A stretch of 64,000 nucleotides of DNA from Bradyrhizobium sp. (GCF_016219575.1 NZ_JACRMG010000037.1:92127-156126), one strand, 5' to 3'. Counted from the first letter of the stretch, positions 51,331-61,225 are shown. Notes: generated by a model not told the origin, from the letters alone. Program-made: numbers and translations.

Positions 51331-52173
51331 ATGACGACCGCCGCCAGAACCCCCGCCGCCTGCCTGATCGGATGGCCGGCCGCGCATTCGCGCTCGCCGC
51401 TGATCCATCGCTACTGGCTGCGCACGCTCGGCATCGAGGGCGGCTATGTGATCGAGGCCGTGCCGCCGGACGATTTCAGGGATTTCGTGCTGCGGCTGTC
51501 GCTGCGCGGCTTCGTCGGCGCCAACGTCACCATCCCGCACAAGGAGCAGGCGCTGGCGCTGTCGAAACCGGATGCGCGGGCGAAAGCGGTCGGCGCCGCC
51601 AACACGCTGTGGTTTCGCGACGGCGAGCTCTGCTCGACCAACACCGACGTCGAGGGATTCATCAACAATCTCGACGCCAGCGCGCCCGGCTGGGACAAGG
51701 CGCAGGAAGCGCTGGTGCTGGGCGCCGGCGGCGCTTCGCGCGCGGTCGTGTTCGGCCTGATCGATCGCGGCATCAAGACGGTGCATCTCGTCAACCGCAC
51801 CGTCGCGCGAGCGCAGGCGCTGGCCGGGCAATTCGGCAGCGGCGTGCAGCCCGCGGGCTGGGACGAGGTCGAAAAATTGCTGCCCCGCGCGGGCCTCCTG
51901 GTCAACACCACCTCGCTCGGCCAGCACGGCCAGCCGCGGCTCGAGATCGATGTCGCGCGGCTTCCCGACGGCGCCGTCGTCGCCGACCTCGTCTATGTGC
52001 CGTTGCAGACGGAACTGCTGGCCGCCGCGCAAGCGCGCGGGCTGAAAACCGCCGATGGCCTCGGCATGCTGCTGCACCAGGCGGTGCGCGGCTTCGAGCT
52101 GTGGTTCGGCCGGCGCCCGCAAGTGACGTCGGAACTGCGTGCCCTGGTGGAAGCCGATCTCAAGCACGCTTAA
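51331..52173 (+). CDS. aroE: Shikimate dehydrogenase family protein
   Basis: A 280-residue NADP-dependent oxidoreductase that in the standard pathway reduces 3-dehydroshikimate to shikimate. Substrate-binding blocks GWPAAHSRSPLIHRYW and ANVTIPHKE (catalytic K71) are present, as are NTDVEGF and the nucleotide loop VLGAGGASRAVVFGL followed by NRT. The usual IHN is IHR here, which suggests a paralogue (perhaps quinate/shikimate-type) rather than the core AroE; the symbol is therefore tentative. ATG directly preceded by a GGATCGATC stretch. Confidence 0.82.
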   Translation: MTTAARTPAACLIGWPAAHSRSPLIHRYWLRTLGIEGGYVIEAVPPDDFRDFVLRLSLRGFVGANVTIPHKEQALALSKPDARAKAVGAANTLWFRDGELCSTNTDVEGFINNLDASAPGWDKAQEALVLGAGGASRAVVFGLIDRGIKTVHLVNRTVARAQALAGQFGSGVQPAGWDEVEKLLPRAGLLVNTTSLGQHGQPRLEIDVARLPDGAVVADLVYVPLQTELLAAAQARGLKTADGLGMLLHQAVRGFELWFGRRPQVTSELRALVEADLKHA

Positions 52174-52341
52174 GTCGATGTAACGGCAGGCGGGAGGCCG
52201 GCCACGCCTGATTTCGGCCTGGGAACCGGCAGGAGCAGCTTTTCACCGGCAGGCCTGCCTCCGGACCTTTGACACAGATCAAGAGCTGGACCGTCGCCCC
52301 CCATAGCGTTGCGGCTCCCGTTAGGTCTTTCCCGGAGAACG

Positions 52342-55300
52342 ATGCTTTTTCGCAGTCTTGGGCGCCTCCTGCTCCAGCGACCTCAACGAGCTCCATTGCT
52401 GCTCGCTCGCGCGATGTGGAAGATTGCACCCGCACTTCTGCTCTGCGGGACGATGATCATTCCGGGGAGCGGCCATGCGCTGGAAAAAGTATCGTTGCAA
52501 CTCAAGTGGCTGCATCAGTTTCAGTTCGCGGGATACTACGTTGCCCTGGAGAAGGGCTTCTACAGGGACGCCGGCCTTGACGTCGAAATCAGGCAGGGCG
52601 GCCCCGGCATCGATGCGATGATCGACGTCGGGTCGGGCAAGGCCGATTTCGGCGTTTGTGCGACCGGCGTCCTCCTGCCACGGCCCGGACTGGCGAAGAC
52701 GATCGTGCTGGGCGTGATCTTTCAGCATTCCGCCGCAAACATCCTTGTCCCCAGCCGGGCGCGCATCAACGCGCTGTCGGAATTGAACGGCCACCGCTTG
52801 ATGGATGCGTCGGGCAGCGACGATCTTGCGGCTATGCTCAAGCAGCAGGGTGTCGATTACGCGGCCCTGCCACGCGTAGAGCATACGGGTAACCCCCTCG
52901 ACTTGGTTGCCGGCAAGGCGGATGCGATGGTTTCGTATGTCACGAACGAACCGTTCGTGCTCGAGCAGAATGGCGTTCCATATCGGTCTTTCACGCCCAG
53001 GACCTTCGGATTCGACTTTTACGGCGACAATCTTTGCACGAGCGAGGCGCTGTTGCGCCGTAACCCGGAGATGGTGCAGGCGTTTCTTGCTGCGAGCCTG
53101 AAGGGCTGGGAACAGGCCTTGGTCGACAAGCAGGATGCGGTTGAACTGATCCTGCGAAGCTACCCCGTGATCAAGTCGCGCGAAGCATTGATGTATGAGG
53201 CGGTTCGAACGGAAGCCCTGATTCAGCCCGGATTCATCAGGTTGGGCAGCCAGACACCGGAGCGCTGGAATGCCATAGCGAGAATCTACCAGGATCTCGG
53301 CATGTTGCCGAAGGGCAGGCTGCCGGCTCCGCCATTCCATGAGCCGTTCGAAGACAGACTTCATCGCTGGCTGAAACCGGTCATTGCAGGGGCGATTCTG
53401 CTGTTGGTCGGCATTGGCGCAGTCGTGACCTATCGAAAGGTCGGAATATCCGCTTCCAGGCAGTTGCGATTGAGCCTGGTGATGGCCGGGCTGTTCGTGT
53501 GCCTCAGCATTCCGATTCTGATCTTCATTCTCGGCTTCAATCACCAGAAGAACAGCGAGGCGATCGTCTCGATGCTGCAGGAGCACATCGGCAAATCGCG
53601 GCTAGCGACCATCGAGAGCATCGAGAACCTGATGCGTGGCATCAGCGGCGTGCTGGGATTGCTCTCGGAGGCCGCCGCAGCGCAACCTTCCTTCTTCAGG
53701 ACCGAGGAGAGCCGCGATGCGCTATATCGCGTGCTCACTTCCTCAACCCAAATCGATGCCGCCTATGTCAGCTTCGAGGACGGCTATCATCGCGTCGTCA
53801 CCCGCGTCGATGAGGACCGGAAGCGGTCGGACCCCCAGATTCCCGCAGATGCCAACTGGCATTCGAGCTATATTGATCCGTTTTCCAGTGGAACCGATCG
53901 CAAGCGCCACCGCACATTCTACGATACCTGGCCACACGCAATCGCCCGGCACAGCGCCACGACTAACCTCGATATCCGGACCTTGCCGGGCTACGCGGCA
54001 GCAAGGGAGTCCCGGGCGCTCTACGTCACCTCGCCTTCAATCAACCCCGACACTGGCTATCCCATCATCTCCGCGCGCTACCCGATATATCGCGGCGATG
54101 GCGAGTTCCTCGGGTGCGCTTCCGCAAACATCACCTTTGACGTTCTGTCGCGCTATCTGGCCAAGCAGCGGCCAAGTCGGAACAGTGTGACGATTATCGC
54201 GGATCCCAACGACGGCAAGGTGGTTGCATCTTCGGAGAGGGAGAAGGTGATAAATCTCGCGATGGGCTCCCTGCAAATCGCTACCCTGGCAAACATTGAA
54301 AATGCCGATGTCCGGGACGCTTACCGTCTTCACATCGAGACCAACAGGGACGATTTCGTGTTCAGTTCGTCGCGGGACGGTCGCGAGATAAGCGCATCGT
54401 TTGCACGGTTTCCCGAGAGCTTCGGCAGTCCGTGGCAATCGGTGATTCTGACGCCGACCGACGATTTTGTAGGACAGCTGCGCGAGAGCAATCAGAAGAT
54501 CATCCTGACCATTGTGGTGCTGACGGCAATTGAGCTGGCCCTCATTTTTGTCCTCGCCCGGCGATTGACGCGCCCTTTGGAGAAGGTAACGCGCGAGCTC
54601 GAAGCAATCGAGGACCTTTCTTTCGAGAAGGGTGATAATTCATCCTCCAAGATCAAGGAGATTGCCCAGCTTCAGACTGCGGCAACCCTCCTGCGCAGTT
54701 CGCTGCAATCTTTCTCTTCCTTTGCCCCGATCGAGGTTGTGAAGAGGCTGGTCAAGTCGGGAGTGCCATTGGAATTAGGCGTCGAGAAACGCTGCCTGAC
54801 GATATTCTTCTCGGATATCGAGAGTTTTTCGACGCTTGCCGAGCACTCGGATCCCGACCTCTTGCTCGAGCAGATGTCTGCCTACTTTGACGTCGTTTCG
54901 CGAGCGGTGAGCGAGGAGGGGGGCACTGTCGACAAGTTTATTGGTGATGGCGTGATGGCGTTCTGGGGCGCGCCCGTAGGCCTGCCGGACCACGCGTTTA
55001 AAGGGTGTTGCGGCGCGCTCCGTTCCTTGCGTCGAATCGAAGGTCTCAATGCAAACTGGCGTGCGCAGGGGCGTCCGCCTTTTCGGACGCGGATTGGCCT
55101 GAGCACGGGTGAGGTTCTGGTCGGCAACGTCGGTTCCGCCGAACGCTTCAGCTACACGGCAATGGGTGACGAGGTGAATGTCGCCTCTCGTCTGGAAGGG
55201 TTGAATAAACAGTTCGGAACGGCGCTCTGTGTAAGCGCGAGCCTAGTGAGTGCGGCAGGGAATGCTGTCCTCGTTCGGCCTCTCCGCCGCATGGCGGTCA

Positions 55301-55554
55301 AGGGGCGCGAGCAACGCTTCATGGTCTATGAATTGCTTGGCGTGGCGGGCAGCGACGATCCGGAGTTGAGACCGGCGAAAGACGCGGCTGAATTGATACG
55401 GTTGACCCGCGAGGCCTCCGATCTGTTCGAGTCGGAAAAATTCAGGGAAGCAGCCGCTGCCTATCGAAGAATCCTCAGTCGATACCCCGGTGACCCGGTT
55501 GCGAGAGCGATGCTTTCGGTGCCCGAGGTGCGCGTGGGCGAAGAGGAATCTTGA
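52342..55554 (+). CDS. Receptor cyclase: NMT1/THI5 binding domain, Cache, HAMP and class III cyclase
   Basis: A 1070-residue protein. After a signal peptide (MWKIAPALLLCGTMIIPGSG) comes an NMT1/THI5-like periplasmic binding domain (VSLQLKWLHQFQFAGYYVAL; FYRDAGLDVEIRQGGPG), a span near residue 370, another near 395-415, a dCache domain, a third span before HAMP (LARRLTRPLEKVTRELEAIE), and a class III cyclase (LTIFFSDIESFSTLA; DKFIGDGVMAFWG; GDEVNVASRLEGLNKQFG). A TPR-like helix pair ends the protein. It presumably couples binding of a pyrimidine-, taurine- or nitrate-like ligand to cAMP/cGMP synthesis. CGGAGAACG precedes the ATG. Confidence 0.9.
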   Translation: MLFRSLGRLLLQRPQRAPLLLARAMWKIAPALLLCGTMIIPGSGHALEKVSLQLKWLHQFQFAGYYVALEKGFYRDAGLDVEIRQGGPGIDAMIDVGSGKADFGVCATGVLLPRPGLAKTIVLGVIFQHSAANILVPSRARINALSELNGHRLMDASGSDDLAAMLKQQGVDYAALPRVEHTGNPLDLVAGKADAMVSYVTNEPFVLEQNGVPYRSFTPRTFGFDFYGDNLCTSEALLRRNPEMVQAFLAASLKGWEQALVDKQDAVELILRSYPVIKSREALMYEAVRTEALIQPGFIRLGSQTPERWNAIARIYQDLGMLPKGRLPAPPFHEPFEDRLHRWLKPVIAGAILLLVGIGAVVTYRKVGISASRQLRLSLVMAGLFVCLSIPILIFILGFNHQKNSEAIVSMLQEHIGKSRLATIESIENLMRGISGVLGLLSEAAAAQPSFFRTEESRDALYRVLTSSTQIDAAYVSFEDGYHRVVTRVDEDRKRSDPQIPADANWHSSYIDPFSSGTDRKRHRTFYDTWPHAIARHSATTNLDIRTLPGYAAARESRALYVTSPSINPDTGYPIISARYPIYRGDGEFLGCASANITFDVLSRYLAKQRPSRNSVTIIADPNDGKVVASSEREKVINLAMGSLQIATLANIENADVRDAYRLHIETNRDDFVFSSSRDGREISASFARFPESFGSPWQSVILTPTDDFVGQLRESNQKIILTIVVLTAIELALIFVLARRLTRPLEKVTRELEAIEDLSFEKGDNSSSKIKEIAQLQTAATLLRSSLQSFSSFAPIEVVKRLVKSGVPLELGVEKRCLTIFFSDIESFSTLAEHSDPDLLLEQMSAYFDVVSRAVSEEGGTVDKFIGDGVMAFWGAPVGLPDHAFKGCCGALRSLRRIEGLNANWRAQGRPPFRTRIGLSTGEVLVGNVGSAERFSYTAMGDEVNVASRLEGLNKQFGTALCVSASLVSAAGNAVLVRPLRRMAVKGREQRFMVYELLGVAGSDDPELRPAKDAAELIRLTREASDLFESEKFREAAAAYRRILSRYPGDPVARAMLSVPEVRVGEEES

Positions 55555-55666
55555 TAGGCTCGGACTTTTGATCGAAGAGGGGGCAACGAGATGCAAGACT
55601 CAGGTGATAATCCCGTCGTGAGAACGAGAGCGCATATGCCGCAAATTCAGCTGTCGGCTCGGCATG

Positions 55667-56809
55667 CTACGTCGCCAGCACGTGATCGTCGATCTCGCTG
55701 ATCTTGTTCACGCCGCACAGGCCCATCGTCGTAGTGAGTTCCTTCGCGAGCAGGTCGATCGCCTTCGCCACGCCTTCCTGCCCGGCGGCGCCCAGCCCAT
55801 AAGCATAGGCGCGGCCGATCATGCAGGACTTTGCGCCGAGCGCGAGCGCGCGCATCACGTCCATGCCGGTGCGGATACCGCCGTCGAACATGATCTCCGT
55901 CTGCGAGCCGACGGCGTCGACGATTTCAGGCAGCACCTCGATCGAGGACGGCGCGCCGTCGAGCTGGCGGCCGCCATGGTTGGAGACGACGATCGCCTGC
56001 GCGCCGGTCTTCGCCGCGATCTCCGCATCCTCGACGTCGAGGATGCCCTTGAGGATCAGCTTGCCCGGCCAGATGCTGCGGATCCAGTCAATGTCCTTCC
56101 AGTTCAGCGTGGTGTCGAACTGCGAGGCGGTCCATTCCGCCAGCTTCGTGAGATCCTCGGTGCCTTTGACGTGGCCGACGATGTTGCCGAAGCTGCGCCG
56201 CTTGCCGCGCAGCACGCCGGCTACCCAGGCGGGCTTGCTGGCAAAATCGAGCAGCTTCGACAGCGACCATTCCGGCGGCACCGACATGCCGTTCTTGATG
56301 TCCTGGTGCCGCTGCCCGATCACCTGCAAATCGACGGTGAGCACCAGCGCGCTGCAGTTGGCTGCAATGGCGCGCTCGATCAGCGCCTTGATGAAGCCGC
56401 GGTCCTTCATGACGTAGAGCTGGAACCAGAACGGCTTGTCGACGGCGCCCGCGATGTCCTCGATCGAGCAGATCGACATCGTGCTCTGGGTGAAGGGGAT
56501 GCCGGCGGCCTGCGCGGCGCGGCAGGCATGAATCTCGCCGTCGCCATGCTGCATGCCGAGCAGGCCGACCGGCGCCAGGATCAGCGGCATCGCGGCGGGC
56601 TCGCCGAGGATGGTGGTGGAGAGATCGCGCTTGGAGACGTCGACCAGGATGCGCTGGCGGAACTTGATCTGCTGCAGATCCTCCGAATTGGCGCGCAGCG
56701 TGTCCTCGGTGTAGGAGCCGCGGTCGGCATAGTCGAAGAACGCCTTCGGTACCCGTTGCTTGTGCAACTGGCGCAGATCCTCGATGCAGGTGACATGCTT
56801 CATGGACAT
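55667..56809 (-). CDS. lldD: FMN-dependent alpha-hydroxy-acid dehydrogenase (L-lactate dehydrogenase type)
   Basis: A 380-residue enzyme of the (S)-2-hydroxy-acid oxidase family. FMN barrel elements are APVGLLGMQHGDGEIHACRA, FQLYVMKDRGF and LTVDLQVIGQRHQDIKNG; the catalytic His is in VSNHGGRQLDGAPSS; FDGGIRTGMDVMRALALGA binds the FMN phosphate. It oxidises lactate or a related hydroxy acid at the membrane (the enzyme is peripheral). The length matches LldD. Not in an operon here, so the physiological substrate is uncertain. Confidence 0.9.
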   Translation of the reverse strand: MSMKHVTCIEDLRQLHKQRVPKAFFDYADRGSYTEDTLRANSEDLQQIKFRQRILVDVSKRDLSTTILGEPAAMPLILAPVGLLGMQHGDGEIHACRAAQAAGIPFTQSTMSICSIEDIAGAVDKPFWFQLYVMKDRGFIKALIERAIAANCSALVLTVDLQVIGQRHQDIKNGMSVPPEWSLSKLLDFASKPAWVAGVLRGKRRSFGNIVGHVKGTEDLTKLAEWTASQFDTTLNWKDIDWIRSIWPGKLILKGILDVEDAEIAAKTGAQAIVVSNHGGRQLDGAPSSIEVLPEIVDAVGSQTEIMFDGGIRTGMDVMRALALGAKSCMIGRAYAYGLGAAGQEGVAKAIDLLAKELTTTMGLCGVNKISEIDDHVLAT

Positions 56810-56924
56810 TCCCGGCGGCCCTTCCTGACGTGACTTGGCTTGTCTCGGCGGCGTTCGATGTCATCTAGCATGGTTGAGCCTTCCGCCAAATCCGGGCGGA
56901 ACCTTTGGGCACGGGAGAGCCGCC

Positions 56925-57086
56925 ATGACCCGACCAGCCAGGAAGCCGGCCGATACGACCGAGAAGCGCCAGCTCGAGGAGGCCCTCGAAGAGGGGCTGG
57001 AGGAGACGTTTCCCGCCTCCGATCCCGTCAACGTCACCCAGCCGCCGCCCTCCAAGGCCGATCACCACGTCAAGCGGACGGGCTGA
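56925..57086 (+). CDS. Small conserved soluble protein
   Basis: A 53-residue acidic protein with the segment QLEEALEEGLEETFPASDPV, a pattern I have seen in short conserved alphaproteobacterial proteins, and a basic tail. GGGAGAGCC precedes the ATG; the frame upstream has no family character. No function is known. It is divergent from the lldD-like gene. Confidence 0.65.
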   Translation: MTRPARKPADTTEKRQLEEALEEGLEETFPASDPVNVTQPPPSKADHHVKRTG

Positions 57087-57296
57087 ACGGCGTGGCGCCG
57101 GGTTCCGGATGTGACAAGAATACAAGTCCAAACAATATGTTAGGCTACGGCCGGGTCTGCTCATGCCGTAACGATTCATCATATTTTTTGAAGCCATTTT
57201 AGCGCCGCAGGGATTATAACCCCCCTGCACGCTATCATAGCGGGCATTCGAGGCTCCCTGCCGGGTGGCGGGCCCTCGAAATGCGCTGGGGGTTAC

Positions 57297-58640
57297 ATGA
57301 GCCGCAAATATTTCGGTACCGACGGGATTCGGGGCCGCGCCAACGGGCTGATCACGCCGGAGCTCGCGCTCAAGGTGGGTCAGGCGGCCGGCCTCGTGTT
57401 TCAGCGCGGCGAGCATCGCCATCGCGTCGTCATCGGCAAGGACACGCGGCTGTCCGGCTACATGATCGAATACGCCATGGTGGCGGGCTTCACCTCTGTC
57501 GGCATGGACGTGCTGCTGCTCGGCCCGATGCCGACGCCGGCGGTTGCGATGCTGACCAAGTCGATGCGCGCCGATCTCGGCGTCATGATTTCCGCCTCGC
57601 ACAATCTGTTCGAGGACAACGGCATCAAGCTGTTCGGCCCGCAGGGCTTCAAGCTTTCCGACGACGTCGAGAAGCAGATCGAGCAGTTGCTCGACGAGCC
57701 GATCGACCGCCGCCTGGCGCAGAGCGCCAGCCTCGGCCGCGCGCGCCGCATTGACGGAGTGCATGACCGCTACATCGAATTCGCCAAGCGCACGCTGCCG
57801 CGCGAGCTCTCGCTCGACGGCCTGCGCGTCGTGATCGATTGCGCCAACGGCGCGGCCTACAAGGTGGTGCCGGAAGCGCTGTGGGAACTGGGCGCCGATG
57901 TCGTGCCGATCGGCGTCGACCCCGACGGCTTCAACATCAACAAGGAATGCGGTTCGACCTCGCCGGAGGCGCTGGCCAGGAAGGTGCGCGAGATGCGCGC
58001 CGATATCGGCATTGCGCTCGACGGCGACGCCGATCGCGTGATCCTCGTCGACGAGCGCGGCCATGTCGTCGACGGCGACCAGTTGCTCGCGGTCATCGCG
58101 CAGAGCTGGAAGGAAGAGGGGCGCCTGTCCCGCCCCGGCATCGTCACGACCGTGATGTCCAATCTCGGGCTCGAGCGCTTTTTGCAAGGGCAGGGGCTCG
58201 AGATGGTACGCACGCCGGTCGGCGACCGCTACGTGCTCGAGCAGATGCTCAAGGGCGGCTACAATCTCGGCGGCGAGCCGTCGGGCCACATCATCCTCTC
58301 CGACTACGCCACCACCGGCGACGGCTTCGTCGCAGCCCTTCAGGTGCTCGCGGTGGTGCAGAAGCTGCGACGCCCGGTGTCGGAAGTCTGCCATCGCTTC
58401 GATCCGCTGCCGCAGATCCTCAAGAACGTGCGCTACAAGAGCGGCAAGCCGCTCGACGATGCCGACGTCAAGTCGGCGATCGACGCCGGCGAGAAGCGCC
58501 TCAACGGCCATGGCCGCCTCCTGATCCGCCCGTCCGGCACCGAGCCGGTGATCCGCGTGATGGCCGAAGGCGACGACCGCATCATGGTCGAGGAAGTCGT
58601 CGACGAGATCGTGCACGCGCTCGGCCAGGCCGCCGCCTGA
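57297..58640 (+). CDS. glmM: Phosphoglucosamine mutase
   Basis: A 447-residue enzyme that interconverts glucosamine-6-phosphate and glucosamine-1-phosphate for UDP-GlcNAc, peptidoglycan and LPS synthesis. Catalytic phosphoserine S101 lies in ISASHNLFEDNGIKLFG; the metal site is ALDGDADRVIL; the sugar-binding loop is GGEPSGHIILSDYATTGDG; the phosphate-binding loop is IRPSGTEPVIRVMAEG. The length is exactly that of the GlmM family. The start MSRKYFGTDGIRG is canonical. No operon partner is seen in this window. Confidence 0.97.
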   Translation: MSRKYFGTDGIRGRANGLITPELALKVGQAAGLVFQRGEHRHRVVIGKDTRLSGYMIEYAMVAGFTSVGMDVLLLGPMPTPAVAMLTKSMRADLGVMISASHNLFEDNGIKLFGPQGFKLSDDVEKQIEQLLDEPIDRRLAQSASLGRARRIDGVHDRYIEFAKRTLPRELSLDGLRVVIDCANGAAYKVVPEALWELGADVVPIGVDPDGFNINKECGSTSPEALARKVREMRADIGIALDGDADRVILVDERGHVVDGDQLLAVIAQSWKEEGRLSRPGIVTTVMSNLGLERFLQGQGLEMVRTPVGDRYVLEQMLKGGYNLGGEPSGHIILSDYATTGDGFVAALQVLAVVQKLRRPVSEVCHRFDPLPQILKNVRYKSGKPLDDADVKSAIDAGEKRLNGHGRLLIRPSGTEPVIRVMAEGDDRIMVEEVVDEIVHALGQAAA

Positions 58641-58670
58641 GTTATTTCGCAAGCCGAGCCACAAGCTCCG

Positions 58671-58698
58671 TTCACCTCTCCCCAGCGGGGAGTGGTGA
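58671..58698. repeat. Degenerate partial copy of the CCTCTCCCC repeat
   Basis: ttcacctctccccagcgggg-agtggtgaa, the first hairpin of the family with an altered right arm (agtggtgaa). It may serve as terminator of glmM, although no T-run follows. Confidence 0.4.
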
Positions 58699-58818
58699 AG
58701 AGTTGAATTCGCGGCGACGTCTCGTGCATCGCAGCCATTATGTAATGTCGGTGGTATCAGCGCCATCTGCAGCGTAGGAGAGGGAAGTCATTCCCTTGAG
58801 TCCCGCAAGGAATTGCCC

Positions 58819-60078
58819 TTGAACAAGCCCGTCTCCGTCTCCGAGGAGGCGCTGGTCACGCCGGTGCTGGTGCCGGAGGTGACGGCGGAAGCCGAGGCGC
58901 GCGCCTCGGTGGCGGGGCCGGCCTATATCGTGCTCGCCGGCATCTCCTTCTCGCACTTCCTCAACGACACCATGCAGTCGTTGATCGCCTCGGTCTATCC
59001 GATCCTCAAGGCCAATTACGCGCTCGACTTCGCGCAGATCGGCTTGATCACGCTGGCGTTCCAGTTCACGGCCTCGCTGCTGCAGCCCGTGATCGGCTAT
59101 TTCACCGACAGGAAGGCGCAGCCCTTCTCGCTTGCGGTCGGCATGGGCTTTACCTTCTTCGGCCTGCTGCTGCTCGCAATTGCCGGCCAATACGCAACGA
59201 TCCTGATCGCGGCCTCGCTGGTCGGGCTCGGATCGGCGGTGTTCCATCCGGAGTCCGCGCGCATCGCGCGGCTCGCCTCCGGCGGCCGCTACGGCTTTGC
59301 GCAGTCGGTGTTCCAGCTCGGCGGCAGTTTCGGCACCTCGATGGGGCCGGTGCTGGCCGCGCTGATCGTGGTGCCGTTCGGCCAGCCCTCGATCGCCTGG
59401 TTCTCCATCATCGCCTTCGTCGCGATCGTGATCCTGGCGCGGATCGGTGTCTGGTACCGGCCGCAGGTCGCGGGCAAGAAGGCGGCCAAGGTCGAGCTGC
59501 ATCCCGATCATCCGGACTCCCGCCGCGTGATGATCGCAATCGCCGTGCTGGTGGCGCTGTTGTTCTCCAAGCAGCTCTACGTCTCCAGTCTGTCGAGCTA
59601 TTACATCTTCTATCTCATCGACAAGTTCGGCGTGTCGACGCAAGGAGCCCAGCTCTATCTCTTCATCTTCCTGGCGGCGAACGCGGCCGGCGCCTTCTTC
59701 GGCGGGCCACTCGGCGACCGCTTCGGCCGCAAGTACATCATCTGGATCTCGATCCTCGGCGCGCTGCCGTTCACGCTGGCGCTGCCCCACGCGGGGCTCG
59801 CGGCGAGCGCGGTGCTCACCGTGTTCATCGGCCTCATCATCTCGTCGGCGACGTCGTCGATCATCGTGTTCGCGCAGGAGCTGATGCCGCATCGCTTCGG
59901 CATGATCTCCGGCGTGTTCTTCGGCGTCGCCTTCGGCATCGGCGGCCTCGGTGCCGCCGTGCTCGGCAAGCTCGCCGACCACACCTCGATCGGCTTCGTC
60001 TATCACCTCTGCGCCTTCCTGCCGGCGATCGGCCTGCTCGCCGTGTTCCTGCCGAAGATGCCGAGGCAGCTGCGCTGA
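58819..60078 (+). CDS. MFS transporter of the fosmidomycin-resistance (Fsr) type
   Basis: A 419-residue inner-membrane protein with 12 predicted spans. The first helix reads FSHFLNDTMQSLIASVYPIL, followed by FTDRKAQPFSLAVGMGFTFFG, FHPESARIARLASGGRYGFA and FQLGGSFGTSMGPVLAAL, the markers of the Fsr branch. Such proteins export fosmidomycin or related compounds, though natural substrates are often unknown. A second TTG (MNKPVS...) is preferred as start, with AAGGA 7 bases before it. Stand-alone gene. Confidence 0.88.
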   Translation: MNKPVSVSEEALVTPVLVPEVTAEAEARASVAGPAYIVLAGISFSHFLNDTMQSLIASVYPILKANYALDFAQIGLITLAFQFTASLLQPVIGYFTDRKAQPFSLAVGMGFTFFGLLLLAIAGQYATILIAASLVGLGSAVFHPESARIARLASGGRYGFAQSVFQLGGSFGTSMGPVLAALIVVPFGQPSIAWFSIIAFVAIVILARIGVWYRPQVAGKKAAKVELHPDHPDSRRVMIAIAVLVALLFSKQLYVSSLSSYYIFYLIDKFGVSTQGAQLYLFIFLAANAAGAFFGGPLGDRFGRKYIIWISILGALPFTLALPHAGLAASAVLTVFIGLIISSATSSIIVFAQELMPHRFGMISGVFFGVAFGIGGLGAAVLGKLADHTSIGFVYHLCAFLPAIGLLAVFLPKMPRQLR

Positions 60079-60231
60079 GACGTTGCGAAGGCGTAAACGC
60101 GCGCCGGCTGCGTCAACACATTGTTAGCAACTGTGACGGCTTCGCCGCATTGTGCTGTGGTGCCAATGCATCACTCGCAATCAGGTTGAAATGCCGGGGG
60201 GAGGCTTCGTCAGAAATTATCAACCTTAATA

Positions 60232-60242
60232 ATTAGGGTTAA
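60232..60242 (+). promoter_or_regulatory. ATTAGGGTTAA element upstream of the first OMP gene
   Basis: ATTAGGGTTAA stands about 90 bases before the start codon; the same 11 bases occur 47 bases before the next OMP gene (61285-61295). Here it is part of a near-palindrome (aaccttaataattagggtt). A shared regulator or promoter element is suggested by recurrence only. Confidence 0.3.
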
Positions 60243-60333
60243 GTGCCGCTTAAGCATTTGCTGGCATCGTCCCACCGTGAGTTTTTGGATGTGAGGCGTC
60301 CTGTCTGCCTCACCGGACAAAAGGACGAAGCCA

Positions 60334-61161
60334 ATGCGTAGCGTGAAGTTTCTCATTGCCGCCGGTGCGGCCACTTTGATGTCATCCGCGGCGTTCGCCG
60401 CCGACATGGCGATTGCGCCTCCCCCGGCCTACGCGCCGCCTCCGATCGTCGAGGACTTCGGCGGCTGGTATCTGCGCGGCGACATCGGCTTTTCCAACCA
60501 GCGGGTTGATCGCCTGAACAATGCGCTCGATGCCAACAACCTGACCTCGACGCAGAAGCTCAGCTTCAACACCGCGGGCATCTTCGGCCTCGGCGCCGGT
60601 TATCGCTTCAACAACTGGTTCCGCGCCGACATCACCGGTGAGTATCGCGGCAATTCGCAGTTCCACGGCACCGACCAGATCACCTATGTCGGCGGCGTCG
60701 GCACCGATACCTATCGCGCCACCAAGTCGGAATGGGTCGTGCTGGGCAACGCCTATGTCGACCTCGGTACCTGGTGGTGCATGACTCCGTTCATCGGCGC
60801 CGGTGTCGGCGGTGCGCGGGTCTCGATCGCCAACTTCACCGACGCGGGCATCGCCAACAACGGCGGCGGCGCGCTGCCGGGCCTGGCGCTCGCCGACGAC
60901 GTCGCGAGGTGGAACTTCGCCTGGGCGGTGCACGCCGGTGTCGCCTACAAGGTCACGCCGAACTTCACGGTCGAACTCGCCTATCGCTATCTCGACATGG
61001 GCAACGGCCTGACCGGCGATCTCCGTACCTTCGACGGCGTCAACGGCATCAACAACCCGACCACGTTCAAGGGCATCACCTCGCACGACCTGAAGATCGG
61101 CGTGCGCTGGGATCTGGCCAATCCGCCGGTCTATCAGCCGCCGCTGATCCGCAAGGGTTAA
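60334..61161 (+). CDS. Outer-membrane beta-barrel protein (Omp31/Omp25-like)
   Basis: A 275-residue porin-like protein with a signal peptide (LIAAGAATLMSSAAFAAD), then PPPIVEDFGGWYLRGDIGFS, a motif typical of rhizobial and Brucella Omp25/Omp31-type barrels, and eight amphipathic strands to DLKIGVRWDL. The final residues before the stop (PPLIRKG) depart from the usual terminal Phe. AAAGGACG precedes the ATG. A terminator follows. Structural or adhesion role in the outer membrane. Confidence 0.88.
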   Translation: MRSVKFLIAAGAATLMSSAAFAADMAIAPPPAYAPPPIVEDFGGWYLRGDIGFSNQRVDRLNNALDANNLTSTQKLSFNTAGIFGLGAGYRFNNWFRADITGEYRGNSQFHGTDQITYVGGVGTDTYRATKSEWVVLGNAYVDLGTWWCMTPFIGAGVGGARVSIANFTDAGIANNGGGALPGLALADDVARWNFAWAVHAGVAYKVTPNFTVELAYRYLDMGNGLTGDLRTFDGVNGINNPTTFKGITSHDLKIGVRWDLANPPVYQPPLIRKG

Positions 61162-61191
61162 TCGGTTCTCACATTCGTTAACGGTTGCCGG

Positions 61192-61225
61192 CGGCGCGGG
61201 ATCTCTCCCGCGCCGCTTTGCTTTG
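61192..61225 (+). terminator. Rho-independent terminator of the first OMP gene
   Basis: A perfect 10-base stem cggcgcggga / tcccgcgccg with loop tctc, followed by ctttgcttt. It lies 31 bases after the stop codon. Confidence 0.75.

Noticed and set aside
60226..60242. Possible CtrA site (TTAA...TTAA) before the OMP gene
   Set aside because: The spacer between the two TTAA is 9 bases rather than 7, and the second OMP copy does not keep the arrangement.
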